A stretch of 64,000 nt of DNA from DATCLS01 sp035296625 (GCA_035296625.1 DATHAO010000034.1:5040-69039); one strand, 5' to 3'. Positions 43,187 through 53,181 are shown, counted from the stretch's first letter. Numbers and translations are program-made. The notes: generated by a model not told the origin, from the sequence alone.

Positions 43187-44194
43187 ATGGAGAGCCTGGA
43201 GGGGAAGGTGGCCGTGGTCACCGGGGGCGCGTCGGGGATCGGCCTGGGGCTGGCACGGCGGTTCCTGGCCGACGGCGCCCTGGTGACGATCGCGGACGTG
43301 GAGGACGCGGCGCTCGGCGAGGCGGCCGCGGCGCTGAGCGACGAGCACGGCGGCGACCGGGTTCTGGCCGTCCGCACCGACGTGCGCGACCCCGAGGCCG
43401 TCGAGGCGCTGGCCGAGGCCACGTTCGAGCGGTTCGGCACGGCCCACGTCGTCTGCAACAACGCCGGCGTGGGGGTCGGCGGCCTGACGTGGACGATCCC
43501 CGCCGACCGCTGGCGCTGGATCGTCGAGGTCAACCTGCTCGGCGTCGCCAACGGCATCCGGTCGTTCGTCCCCCGGCTGATCGAGCAGGGCGAGGGCCAC
43601 GTCGTCAACACGGCGTCGTCCGCCGGCATCCTCACCGGCCCCGGGATGTCGCCCTACTTCGCCACCAAGCACGCCGTCGTCGCGCTGTCCGAGTCGCTGT
43701 ACTTTGACCTGCAGTACGTCGACGGCGGCGACGGCGTGGGCGTGTCGGTGCTCTGCCCGGAGTGGGTGCGGACCCGCATCGCTGACTCAGAGCGGAACCG
43801 GCCTGAGGACGTGTCGGCCATGGTGCTGCCCGAGTCGGCGCCGGACGAGGTCGCCCCGGTGGTTGAGCCGGTCGGGGTACCCGTGGGCGGCGAGGGGGCC
43901 GGGGCCGGCGACCCGGCCGATGCCGGGGGCGGCGACCCGGTCGATGCCGGCGCCCTGGGCGGCCCCGGCGACGGCGGCGGCGAGGTCCTCGATCCCCGCA
44001 CCATCATCCAGGCACTCATCGAGCGCGGCATCGAGCCCGCCGAGGTCGCCGACCAGGTGGCCGATGCGATCCGCAACGGCCGGTTCTGGATCCTCACCCA
44101 TGAGACGACGCTGCCACTGGCCCGGAAGCGCTGGGACGCCATGGCCTCCGGCGGTCACCCCACGTTCTGGGACGTCACCGTCGAGGGCGCCTGA
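43187..44194 (+). CDS. Short-chain dehydrogenase/reductase with a Gly/Ala/Asp-rich insert
   Basis: 335 residues. TGGASGIGLGLARRF (cofactor), CNNAGVGVGG, the catalytic Ser in NTASSAGIL and YFATKHAVVALSESL (Tyr/Lys) are all intact. A ~40-residue low-complexity segment (GGEGAGAGDPADAGGGDPVD...) splits the substrate-side C-terminal part before RTIIQALIERGIEPAEVADQ. Family members of this length oxidise alcohols of lipid-like substrates. TAGGTT lies 6 nt before the ATG. Convergent with the CitE-like gene. Confidence 0.88.
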   Translation: MESLEGKVAVVTGGASGIGLGLARRFLADGALVTIADVEDAALGEAAAALSDEHGGDRVLAVRTDVRDPEAVEALAEATFERFGTAHVVCNNAGVGVGGLTWTIPADRWRWIVEVNLLGVANGIRSFVPRLIEQGEGHVVNTASSAGILTGPGMSPYFATKHAVVALSESLYFDLQYVDGGDGVGVSVLCPEWVRTRIADSERNRPEDVSAMVLPESAPDEVAPVVEPVGVPVGGEGAGAGDPADAGGGDPVDAGALGGPGDGGGEVLDPRTIIQALIERGIEPAEVADQVADAIRNGRFWILTHETTLPLARKRWDAMASGGHPTFWDVTVEGA

Positions 44195-44200
44195 GGCCGG

Positions 44201-45091
44201 TCAACCCGCCTCGAGTGCGGCGATCGCCGCAGTAACGGCGAGCGTTCGCCGGGCCTGCTCGACGTGCAGGTTCTCGATCATGCGCCCGTCCACGGTGACC
44301 ACCCCGCGGCCCTCGGCCTCGGCCTGCTCGAACGCCTCGATGATGCGCTGCGACCGGTCGATCTCGGCCTCGGTGGGGGCGAACACGCGGTTGCACGGCT
44401 CCAGCTGGCTGGGGTGGATGAGCGTCTTGCCGTCGAAGCCCATCTGGCGGCCCTGGAGGCACTCGGCCTCGAAGCCGGCGGCGTTCTTGATGTCGTTGTA
44501 GACGCCGTCGAGGATCACCTTGCCGGTGGCCCGCGCGGCCAGCAGCGAGAGCCCGAGGCCCGCGAGCAGGGGCTGACGGCCGGGCACGTGTTCGGCCTGC
44601 AGCTCCTTGGCCAGGTCGTTGGTGCCCATGACCAGCACGGCGACCCGCTCGCTGGCCGCGCACACCTCCTCGGCGTGCAGCGTGGCGACCGGCGTCTCGA
44701 GCATCGCCCAGATGACCGTACGCTCGGGCGCCCCGCCGGCCTCGAGCGCCTTCTCGATGGCGTGCACGGCCTCGGCCGAGTCCACCTTGGGCACGACCAC
44801 GGCGGCAGGCCCGGCGGCGGCCACGGCGCGGACGTCGTCGTCGTGCCACGGCGTGCCGATGCCGTTGACCCTGATGGCGACCTCGCGGCGGCCGTAGCGG
44901 CCCGACGTGGCGGCCTCGCAGACCCGGTCGCGGGCGCTGGCCTTGGCGTCGGGGGCGACAGCGTCCTCGAGGTCGAGGATCAGGGCGTCGGCGGGCAGGC
45001 CCGCCGCCTTCTCGAGCGCCCGCTCGTTGGCGCCCGGCATGTAGAGCACCGACCGGCGGGGACGGAGCGCGAGGTCACCGGTGCCGGCCAT
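44201..45091 (-). CDS. CitE-like CoA-ester lyase or malyl-CoA thioesterase
   Basis: 296 residues of the HpcH/HpaI-CitE family TIM barrel. RSVLYMPGANERALEKAAGL, ILDLEDAVAPDAKASARDRV (metal-binding Glu/Asp), PKVDSAEAVHAIEKAL, and DGKTLIHPSQLEPCNRVFAP are family landmarks. It follows the mcl gene by 3 nt. Rhodobacter-type pathways pair Mcl1 with an Mcl2 malyl-CoA thioesterase of this family, so that is the favoured role; citramalyl-CoA lyase is the alternative. Confidence 0.85.
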   Translation of the reverse strand: MAGTGDLALRPRRSVLYMPGANERALEKAAGLPADALILDLEDAVAPDAKASARDRVCEAATSGRYGRREVAIRVNGIGTPWHDDDVRAVAAAGPAAVVVPKVDSAEAVHAIEKALEAGGAPERTVIWAMLETPVATLHAEEVCAASERVAVLVMGTNDLAKELQAEHVPGRQPLLAGLGLSLLAARATGKVILDGVYNDIKNAAGFEAECLQGRQMGFDGKTLIHPSQLEPCNRVFAPTEAEIDRSQRIIEAFEQAEAEGRGVVTVDGRMIENLHVEQARRTLAVTAAIAALEAG

Positions 45092-45094
45092 CGC

Positions 45095-46159
45095 TCAGCC
45101 CTCCCCCGCGTCGTCGGCATAGGCCTTGGCCAGCTCGGGGTCCTTGGCGGCGAGCGCGTCGGCCAGCTCGACGATGACCCGGCACTGCTTCACCGAGGCG
45201 TCGTCCTCCATCTTGCCGTCGAGCATGATCGCGCCCGTACCGTCACCCATGGCGGCGATGACCCGGCGGGCGTGGCGGACCTCTTCGCGCGGCGGCGAGA
45301 ACACGCGCCGGGCGATGTCGATCTGCACGGGATGCAGGCTCCAGGCACCGACGCAGCCGAGCAGGAACGCGTTGCGGAACTGGTCCTCGCAGGCCACGAC
45401 GTCCTTGATGTCGCCGAAGGGCCCGTAGAACGGCAGGATGCCGTTGGCGGCGCAGGCGTCGACCATGCGGGCGATCGTGTAGTGCCACAGGTCCTGCTGG
45501 TACGCCGGGCGGTCCGCCTCGACGTCGCCGCCGGGCGGGTCCTGGCGCACGAGGTAGCCGGGGTGGCCGCCCCCGACCCGTGTCGTCTTCATACGGCGGC
45601 TGGCGGCCAGGTCGGCCGGGCCCAGCGACAGGCCCTGCATGCGGGGGCTGGCGCCGCAGATCTCCTCGACGTTGGCCACGCCCCGGGCCGTCTCCAGCAG
45701 GGCGTGCAGCAGGATGGGCCGGTCGAGCCGGGCCTTCGCCTCCAGCTGGGCGACGAGCCGGTCGACGTAGTGGATGTCCTCCGGCCCCTCCACCTTCGGC
45801 ACCATGATCACGTCGAGCTTGTCGCCGATGGCCGTGACGAGCCGGGTGAGGTCGTCGAGGACCCACGGCGAGTCGAGGCTGTTGACCCGCGTCCAGAGCT
45901 GGGTGTCGCCGAAGTCGGTGCTCCGGGCGATGGTGACCAAACCCTCGCGGGCGGCCTCCTTGCGGTCGGCCTGGATGGCGTCTTCCAGGTTGCCGAGAAT
46001 GATGTCGACCTTGGCGGCGATGCTCGGCACCTTGGCCGCCATCTTCTCGTTGCTCGGATCGAAGAAGTGGATCATCCGCGACGGCCGGAACGGGATGTCG
46101 TGCACCGGGGCGGGCGCACCGACCGCCAGCGGCCGGAAGAAGTCCTTCGGGGAACGCAT
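45095..46159 (-). CDS. mcl: Malyl-CoA / beta-methylmalyl-CoA lyase, Chloroflexus type
   Basis: 354 residues. The N-terminus PKDFFRPLAVGAPAPVHDIP, the segment VDIILGNLEDAIQADRKEAA, SLGPADLAASRRMKTTRVGG, and QQDLWHYTIARMVDACAANG closely follow the malyl-CoA lyase of Chloroflexus aurantiacus as I recall it. That enzyme cleaves malyl-CoA, beta-methylmalyl-CoA and citramalyl-CoA. Here it would cleave the product of the MaoC hydratase into glyoxylate and propionyl-CoA. The ATG at 46159 follows GGAGG, and TAGGGT near 46200 gives a ~30-nt leader. Confidence 0.88.
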   Translation of the reverse strand: MRSPKDFFRPLAVGAPAPVHDIPFRPSRMIHFFDPSNEKMAAKVPSIAAKVDIILGNLEDAIQADRKEAAREGLVTIARSTDFGDTQLWTRVNSLDSPWVLDDLTRLVTAIGDKLDVIMVPKVEGPEDIHYVDRLVAQLEAKARLDRPILLHALLETARGVANVEEICGASPRMQGLSLGPADLAASRRMKTTRVGGGHPGYLVRQDPPGGDVEADRPAYQQDLWHYTIARMVDACAANGILPFYGPFGDIKDVVACEDQFRNAFLLGCVGAWSLHPVQIDIARRVFSPPREEVRHARRVIAAMGDGTGAIMLDGKMEDDASVKQCRVIVELADALAAKDPELAKAYADDAGEG

Positions 46160-46258
46160 CGATCCTCCACAGCGCAGACCACAGCTGACCCGCACACCCT
46201 ACGAAGGCGGGCCCGTGGCGGCCCAAGTGGCAGAGCGTGGCCGGGCCCGGAAGACCCG

Positions 46259-47449
46259 TCAGGCGGCCAGGTCGGCGGGAAGGACCGGCTCGGTGACGAG
46301 GTGCTCGAATCGGGCCGGGTCGCCCCCCACCCAGGCCCGGCACAGCGCCAGGCCTTCGGTGTAGCAGTGGCTGTAGGAGCGCCAGGTCGGGTCCGTCAGG
46401 AACGACACGGCCTTCGTCGCCCGCTCGTGCGGCAGCAGCGCCCAGCGCTCCAGGTAGGCCACGACCTCCTCGACCGGCATGCCGCGCTCGTGGAGGTGGA
46501 TCGCGGCGTTCGAGCGCACCCACGACAGGGCCTCGGCCGCCTCGGCCACCCGGCCGGCGACCTCGGCGTCGTAGCGCACGCCCAGCGGGCGCAGGTGCTC
46601 GGCCACGATCGGCTCGGGTCGGCGGCCGAAGGCGACCTCGGCGCCCAGGTCGGCGAGCCCCTCGGCCACCGTGCACTGGGGCGTGCCGACGAGGAAGATC
46701 GTCTCCTCGAGCCAGCGTCGGCGCCGCACCAGGCCGACCTCCTTGCGGGTGTGCTCGGTGTGGTGGCCCGGGTAGGCCTCGTGCGCGACCAGGTGGCCGA
46801 GCGACAGCGACAGCACGGGCAGGTCGACGTTGATCGCCACCCGGCTGCGCAGCCCGCCCTCGTAGTAGTTGAAGCCCGACCAGGGCTTGCCCGTCTCGAA
46901 CATCCACTCGACGTGCTCCCCATCGGGCAGGCCGAAGAGGTCCCGTGTGCGCTGGCGCAGGTCGTCGGCGAGCGAGCGGATCGCCGGCTCCAGCGCCTCG
47001 GTCGGCACGGCGTGGGCCTCGCGCCAGGCGATGTAGCGCTCGCGCAGCGGGCCGGTGCCCGGCAGCACCTCGTCGAGGGCGGCGTGGGCGGCGGAGAAGC
47101 GGTCCTCGTCGACGAGGGCCGGGCGGGCGCCGTAGGAGGCCTCGACCTCGTCGAGGTACCCGATCGCGTCGCCGGCGAGCGTGCGGGCGCTGGTGCGCAG
47201 GCCGGCGGCCTGGGCCCGGATCCAGCGGCGGCGTCCGGCGTCGACGTCGCCTGAGCCGACGCCGGCGTCGAGGTCGGCCATCAGCCGGCCGGCGTCGGCG
47301 GCCAACTCGCCCGGTGGGCGGATCGGCTCGGCGGCGACCCGGTCCGCCAGCTGGGGCGGGCCGTAGTAGGCGTCGACGAACCCGTCGACGTGGCGCCCGA
47401 GCCGCAGCCCCAGCTCGATGTAACGCTCGACGACCCCGGTGCCGGCCAT
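46259..47449 (-). CDS. DUF885-like putative metallopeptidase
   Basis: 396 residues, mostly helical. The motif HEAYPGHHTEH near residue 220 is the zinc-peptidase-like signature of the DUF885 family; SVAEGLADLGAEVAFG-type helix and SYSHCYTEGLALCRAWVGGD follow. Predicted intracellular peptidase, substrate unknown. TAGCGT lies 6 nt before the ATG (leaderless). Confidence 0.82.
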   Translation of the reverse strand: MAGTGVVERYIELGLRLGRHVDGFVDAYYGPPQLADRVAAEPIRPPGELAADAGRLMADLDAGVGSGDVDAGRRRWIRAQAAGLRTSARTLAGDAIGYLDEVEASYGARPALVDEDRFSAAHAALDEVLPGTGPLRERYIAWREAHAVPTEALEPAIRSLADDLRQRTRDLFGLPDGEHVEWMFETGKPWSGFNYYEGGLRSRVAINVDLPVLSLSLGHLVAHEAYPGHHTEHTRKEVGLVRRRRWLEETIFLVGTPQCTVAEGLADLGAEVAFGRRPEPIVAEHLRPLGVRYDAEVAGRVAEAAEALSWVRSNAAIHLHERGMPVEEVVAYLERWALLPHERATKAVSFLTDPTWRSYSHCYTEGLALCRAWVGGDPARFEHLVTEPVLPADLAA

Positions 47450-47481
47450 GCGACGACGCTACCGGCCGGGCTCTCCGGGGG

Positions 47482-47940
47482 TCAGTAGGTGCCGCCGAGC
47501 TTGCGGTGGTCCCACGAGACGACGCGGCTCACGTCGATGATCACGCCCACCCGCTTGGCACCGGTCGTCTCGAGGTAGGGCTGCATCTCGTCGGTCAAGG
47601 GCGCGATGTAGCGGTCGAACACGCTCCGCCCGATCGCCATGACGCCGTCGTGGTCCCGCACGAGCGTCGCCGTGCCCACCAGCTCGACACCCTTCAGCTC
47701 CTCGTAGGCGTCGCCGGACTCGACGAGCGCCGTGATCTGCGGGTTACGCCCGAGGTTCAGGACCTTCTGCGACCGCCCGAACGTCCAGAACGCCGGCTTG
47801 CCCTCGACGAAGCCGTACCACATCGCCACGAGGTGGATGCTGCCGTCGTGGTTGAGCGTGGCCACGTTCATCGTGTGGCGGCCATCGAGGAACGCGGCCT
47901 GCTCCTCGTCGGTCATGCGGATCAGGTCGCGACGCTTCAT
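47482..47940 (-). CDS. PPOX-class F420-dependent or FMN-binding split-barrel protein
   Basis: 152 residues. MNVATLNHDGSIHLVAMWYG, FGRSQKVLNLGRNPQITALV and VELVGTATLV define a pyridoxamine-5'-phosphate-oxidase-like split barrel, many of which bind F420 in actinobacteria. Substrate unknown. A 17-bp palindrome lies 10 nt upstream, suggesting control by the same regulator as the 21.1-kb operon. CAGACT 7 nt before the ATG is the likely -10. Confidence 0.88.
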   Translation of the reverse strand: MKRRDLIRMTDEEQAAFLDGRHTMNVATLNHDGSIHLVAMWYGFVEGKPAFWTFGRSQKVLNLGRNPQITALVESGDAYEELKGVELVGTATLVRDHDGVMAIGRSVFDRYIAPLTDEMQPYLETTGAKRVGVIIDVSRVVSWDHRKLGGTY

Positions 47941-47949
47941 GGCCCGGAG

Positions 47950-47966
47950 TCTGACGTTCCGTCAGA
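47950..47966. promoter_or_regulatory. Palindromic operator TCTGACGTTCCGTCAGA
   Basis: Perfect arms TCTGACG and CGTCAGA around TTC, directly upstream of the PPOX gene promoter. It shares CTGACGNNNCGTCAG with the site at 21143-21157. Confidence 0.55.
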
Positions 47967-47986
47967 TGGGCCGCCAGCCGGCGGGG

Positions 47987-48826
47987 TCAGGCCGTCCAGG
48001 GGCGGAGCAGCTCGGGTGGCGCCGGGCACGGCGACCGGCGCGGCTCGATGGCGCGGTCCGCGGCGGCGACGGGCAGGACCTCCATGTCGGGGGCCAGGCG
48101 CACGGCGGCGTCGAACAGCGGTCCCGGCAGCCGGCGGCCGAGGCCCACCACGAGCCACACGGGCACGTCCCGGGCGCGGGCGTCGGCGACCGCCTCCCCG
48201 GTGCCGGGAGCGACCAGTGCGGCGTCGGGGCCCACGGCCCCCGCCTCGACGGCCACGACGGTCGGGCCGGTGCCCGGCTCGTCGTCGTCCCGGCCGTAGG
48301 GATCGAGGACCGGCTCGCCGTCACGCCCGCGGGCCGCGGTCTCGGTCGCCGCGCCGGCAGCGCGCCCGGCGGGCGGGTCGGGCTCGGCCGGGCCGAGCGC
48401 CGCGGACGCCTCGACCATGGCCGGCACGTCGAAGGGTGGATCGTCGGCCTCGACCACGACCAGGTCGTCGCGCGCCGCCGCCAGGCGGTCGGCCAGCTCG
48501 GAGCCGCCCGCGGGATCGGGCACCACGATCACGCTGGCCCGCTCGGGAACGTCGAGCGCCAGTGCCCGGCGGACGTCGTCGTCGCCCAGCTCGCGGGCGA
48601 CGTCCCAGGCCTCGCTGCGAGCGTCGGAGGCATCGAGCAGCCGGGCGCAGGCCCACCACAGGGTGCCGGCACCGGGGTGGCGGTCGAGCAACCGGCGGCA
48701 CGACATGACGAGCCCGAGAGGGTCCTCGGCCAGCACGCCCAGCACCATGGCCGCCTCCCGGGCCAGCACGCGCTGGTCGAGCCCCCGGGCCCGGGCCACC
48801 GCTCGCAGGCGTTCGATCGGATGCAC
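47987..48826 (-). CDS. Conserved hypothetical protein, 279 aa
   Basis: Starts GTG at 48826 (VHPIERLRAVARARGLDQR), chosen because TACCGT lies 7 nt upstream. It has an N-terminal helical part and a C-terminal alpha/beta part with TVVAVEAGAVGPDAALVAPG and VPVWLVVGLGRRLPGPLFDA, which faintly resembles the eIF2B/isomerase fold. A Gly/Pro/Glu-rich linker lies in the middle. Function unknown. Confidence 0.6.
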   Translation of the reverse strand: MHPIERLRAVARARGLDQRVLAREAAMVLGVLAEDPLGLVMSCRRLLDRHPGAGTLWWACARLLDASDARSEAWDVARELGDDDVRRALALDVPERASVIVVPDPAGGSELADRLAAARDDLVVVEADDPPFDVPAMVEASAALGPAEPDPPAGRAAGAATETAARGRDGEPVLDPYGRDDDEPGTGPTVVAVEAGAVGPDAALVAPGTGEAVADARARDVPVWLVVGLGRRLPGPLFDAAVRLAPDMEVLPVAAADRAIEPRRSPCPAPPELLRPWTA

Positions 48827-48869
48827 CAGCGCGACGGTAGCGGGGTGGGGCACCGGAGGGGCCGGCGGA

Positions 48870-49298
48870 TCAGGCGCCGGGCTTCCAGATCATGAGGTAG
48901 AGCATCACCAGGAACAGCACGGTGAGGATGGCGAGGCCCGTGTCGACGTCGACGGCGGCGCCGCCCCGGCCGCTGCGCCAGGCCCGCCGGGTGCGGCCCC
49001 TGGTGTACGTGGGCAGGACCATGGCGTGGAACACCCCGTTCATGGCGATCCACACCAGGAACGCGAGCGAGATCCACGTATCGGAGAACTCCCAGACGTC
49101 GTCGCTCGTGACGACGAGCAGGATGCCGAACAGGCCCGCGAGGATCAGAGCGGGCGCGTAGACGACGCGGCCGGCCCGGCGCAGCACGGCGGCCGCCCCC
49201 TCGTCCCCGCCCGGCAGCACGCCGATGGCAGCCGGCGCGAACGCGACCACGATCGAGGCGATGTGAAGGAAGAAGAAGATCTTGTAGGTGGTGGACAC
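48870..49298 (-). CDS. DUF2269-like membrane protein
   Basis: 142 residues with four hydrophobic helices: IFFFLHIASIVVAFAPAAIG, ALILAGLFGILLVV, WISLAFLVWIAMNGVFHAMV and LAILTVLFLVMLYLMIW. His12 in the first helix and the general layout match small DUF2269-type proteins. GGGAGG precedes the ATG. Function unknown. Confidence 0.7.
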   Translation of the reverse strand: MSTTYKIFFFLHIASIVVAFAPAAIGVLPGGDEGAAAVLRRAGRVVYAPALILAGLFGILLVVTSDDVWEFSDTWISLAFLVWIAMNGVFHAMVLPTYTRGRTRRAWRSGRGGAAVDVDTGLAILTVLFLVMLYLMIWKPGA

Positions 49299-49425
49299 GA
49301 AGCCTCCCTCAGGCCCGGCGACGGGCGTCCGATCCGGAACCTAGCTCGCCGCCGCCGCCCCACCGGGCACCCCCCGGTGAGTCGAATCTGCCCGGCGAGA
49401 ACCGCTCGCGCTACCGTCTGCCGCC

Positions 49426-49917
49426 GTGGCGACCGACCCCCCTGGTGACCTGCGCCTGACGCCGCTCGGCGGCGAGCCGCGGACGCTCGACGCCTGGCTG
49501 ACCACGTTCCATCTCGCGGCTGTCGTGCTCGATCCCTACACCTACGAAAGCGCCTGGCTGCTCGAGACCGCAGGGCGCATCCTGGAGGCCTTCCGCGGGG
49601 CCGACTGCCGCATCGCGTTCGTGGTGACGGCCGGGCCCGACCAGGCGCGCGAGTTCCTCGGTCCCTGGGCCGATCGCGTGCTGACCTTCACCGACGACCG
49701 GCTGGAGCTCGTGAAGGCGCTGGGCCTCAACGAGCTGCCCGCGTTCGTGCACCTGCGCCAAGACCGCTCGGTCGCCGGCGTGGCCGAGGGCTGGGACCCG
49801 CCCGAGTGGCGGCAGGTCGCCTCGGTCCTCGCCAAGGACATGAGCTGGACCCGGCCCACCTTCCCGGTCGCCGGCGACCCCGCCCCCTACGCGGGCTCGC
49901 CCGCCCTGGGCTCGTAG
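49426..49917 (+). CDS. Thioredoxin-fold-like hypothetical protein
   Basis: 163 residues beginning at GTG, with TACCGT 8 nt upstream. TAGRILEAFRGADCRIAFVV, ELVKALGLNELPAFVHLRQD (cis-Pro-like LPAFV) and VAGVAEGWDPPEWRQV suggest a thioredoxin or TlpA-like fold, but no CxxC is present, so it is unlikely to be a redox enzyme. Convergent with fumC. Confidence 0.65.
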   Translation: MATDPPGDLRLTPLGGEPRTLDAWLTTFHLAAVVLDPYTYESAWLLETAGRILEAFRGADCRIAFVVTAGPDQAREFLGPWADRVLTFTDDRLELVKALGLNELPAFVHLRQDRSVAGVAEGWDPPEWRQVASVLAKDMSWTRPTFPVAGDPAPYAGSPALGS

Positions 49918-49934
49918 CGCCGGCCTCCCGGGGG

Positions 49935-49986
49935 CGAACGTTGTCCAGAATCCGGCGCCCGGAGCGGGGCGCGTGCACAACATTCG
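49935..49986. repeat. 52-bp palindrome E between convergent genes
   Basis: 13-nt arms CGAACGTTGTCCA and TGCACAACATTCG (two mismatches) around a 26-nt GC-rich centre containing CGCCC and GGGCG. It lies in the 114-bp gap between the 49.4-kb gene and fumC and may act as a bidirectional terminator. Confidence 0.7.
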
Positions 49987-50031
49987 ACTGAGAGAGCCGC
50001 TCCACGCGAGCCCGGCCGGCGGGCGGGCGGC

Positions 50032-51450
50032 TCAGCGGCGGATCCCCCCGCGCGCCATGCCCAGCACGTCGAGCGCCGTGTCCAGCTCGGCGTCGGTGAG
50101 CAGGCCCCGCTCGGTGGCGATCTCGCGGACGCTGCGCCCGGTCTTGACGCTCTCCTTGACCACCTCGGCCGCCTTCTCGTAGCCGATGTAGGGGTTGAGC
50201 GACGTGCCGAGCGACGGGCTGGACTCGGCGTAGGCCCGGCAGCGCTCGACGTCGGCCTCGATGCCTGCCACGCAGCGCTCGGCGAACAGCTGGACCACGT
50301 TGGCCAGCAGGCGGACCGACTCGAGCAGGTTGCGGGCGATGACCGGCATGTAGACGTTCAGCTCGAAGTTTCCCTGCGAGCCGGCGAAGGCCACGGTGAC
50401 GTCGTTGCCGATCACCTGGGCCGCGACTTGGGTCATCGCCTCGACCAGCACCGGGTTCACCTTGCCGGGCATGATCGACGAGCCCGGCTGCAGGTCCGGC
50501 AGGCGGATCTCGGCCAGGCCGGTGCGCGGCCCGCTCGCCATCCACCGCACGTCGTTGCCGACCTTGACCAGCGACACCGCGAGCGTGCGCAGATGGCCCG
50601 ACAGCTCGACGAGGGCGTCGCGGGCGCCGTGCACGGCGAAGTGGTCCGTCGCCTCGGCGAGCGGCAGGTCGAGCTGGTGCGCCAGGCGCTCGATGACCGA
50701 GCGGGCGAACTGCGGCGGGCAGTTGATGCCGGTGCCCACCGCCGTGCCGCCGAGGGGCAGCTCGCCCACCCGACCCAGGCACGAGCGGATGCGCACGGCG
50801 CCCTGCTCGACCTGGACCGCGTAGCCGCCGAACTCCTGGCCGAGCGTGACCGGCGTGGCGTCCATCAGGTGGGTCCGCCCGGACTTCACGACCTCGGCGA
50901 ACTCGTGGGCCTTCGCGCCGAGCGCCCGGACGAGGTAGTCGAGCGCCGGCAACAGCGACCGGTGGACCTGCTCGGCGGCCGCCAGGTGGATCGCCGAGGG
51001 GAACACGTCGTTCGACGACTGCGAGGCGTTGACGTGGTCGTTGGCGTGGACCGGCCGGCCGAGGCGCTCGGATGCCAGGTTGGCCAGGACCTCGTTGGCG
51101 TTCATGTTCGAGCTCGTGCCGGACCCGGTCTGGAAGACGTCGACCGGGAACTGGTCGTCCCAGTCGCCCTCGGCGACCTCGTCCGCCGCTTGCGAGATCG
51201 CGGCCCCGACCTCGGCGTCGAGCACGCCCAGATCGGCGTTGACCAGCGCGGCCGCCCCCTTGATGCGGGCGATGGCGGCGATCAGCGACCGCTCCAGGCC
51301 CATGCCCGAGACCGGGAAGTTCTCGACGGCGCGCTGGGTCTGGGCGCCCCACCGGGCGGTGGTGGGCACCCGTACCTCGCCCATCGTGTCGTGCTCGATG
51401 CGGAAGTCGCCGTCGCCGTCGTCGTCGGGGTCCTGCGGAAGGTCGGTCAT
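50032..51450 (-). CDS. fumC: Fumarate hydratase, class II
   Basis: 472 residues. The family signature GSSIMPGKVNP is present, as are QTGSGTSSNMNANEVLANLA, NASQSSNDVFPSAIHLAA and TAVGTGINCPPQFA. It interconverts fumarate and malate as a homotetramer without an iron-sulfur cluster. The ATG at 51450 is preceded by a near-match TAGGTC. It diverges from a destroyed class I fumarase gene. Confidence 0.96.
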   Translation of the reverse strand: MTDLPQDPDDDGDGDFRIEHDTMGEVRVPTTARWGAQTQRAVENFPVSGMGLERSLIAAIARIKGAAALVNADLGVLDAEVGAAISQAADEVAEGDWDDQFPVDVFQTGSGTSSNMNANEVLANLASERLGRPVHANDHVNASQSSNDVFPSAIHLAAAEQVHRSLLPALDYLVRALGAKAHEFAEVVKSGRTHLMDATPVTLGQEFGGYAVQVEQGAVRIRSCLGRVGELPLGGTAVGTGINCPPQFARSVIERLAHQLDLPLAEATDHFAVHGARDALVELSGHLRTLAVSLVKVGNDVRWMASGPRTGLAEIRLPDLQPGSSIMPGKVNPVLVEAMTQVAAQVIGNDVTVAFAGSQGNFELNVYMPVIARNLLESVRLLANVVQLFAERCVAGIEADVERCRAYAESSPSLGTSLNPYIGYEKAAEVVKESVKTGRSVREIATERGLLTDAELDTALDVLGMARGGIRR

Positions 51451-51534
51451 CGGTACCGACCTACCCCACGTCTCCCGGAGCAAGCAACCCCCCCCGGTGC
51501 CGTCCCGCGGGCGGGCCCGGCCTGGGCGGCAGAA

Positions 51535-52769
<1,235 letters not shown>

Positions 52770-52878
52770 CCGCGCACTGCCGGCCCGTGCGTGCGGCCGG
52801 TGACCCCGGAAGACCTGGTCGGCCGCCCCGCCCGCAGGGCGGCCGACCCGGTTCCCGCCGGACTTCGTGGCCCGAGCC

Positions 52879-53181
52879 TCAGGCCACGACCTTCGAGGCC
52901 AGCACGTCGGCCGGCCGGATCTGGAGGGGCTCCGCCAGGAGGCGATCGGCGTTGGCCGTGAGCGCCGCGGCGATCGGGCCACCGAGGTGCGCCTGGCGCT
53001 CGGTGTCGCCCGGGAACGCGTCGACGATCCAGAACGTCGACGGATCGGTGCGCAGGGCGAACCACACGGGCGTGCCGGCCTCCTCGTTCGCCAGCTCGAC
53101 GGCGCCCGCGAGGAAGTCGGCCACCTCGGCCTCGTAGCCCTCCTTGGCGTGCATCTCCACGACGAGCGCGACCGTCGTCAC
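52879..53181 (-). CDS. Antibiotic-biosynthesis-monooxygenase-like (ABM) protein
   Basis: 100 residues: ALVVEMHAKEGYEAEVADFL, TPVWFALRTDPSTFWIVDAF and ERQAHLGGPIAAAL are typical of the dimeric ferredoxin-like ABM fold. The start is GTG at 53181 with GGAGG 8 nt upstream. Role unknown; possibly cofactor-independent oxygenase or heme/aldehyde-related. Confidence 0.82.
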   Translation of the reverse strand: MTTVALVVEMHAKEGYEAEVADFLAGAVELANEEAGTPVWFALRTDPSTFWIVDAFPGDTERQAHLGGPIAAALTANADRLLAEPLQIRPADVLASKVVA

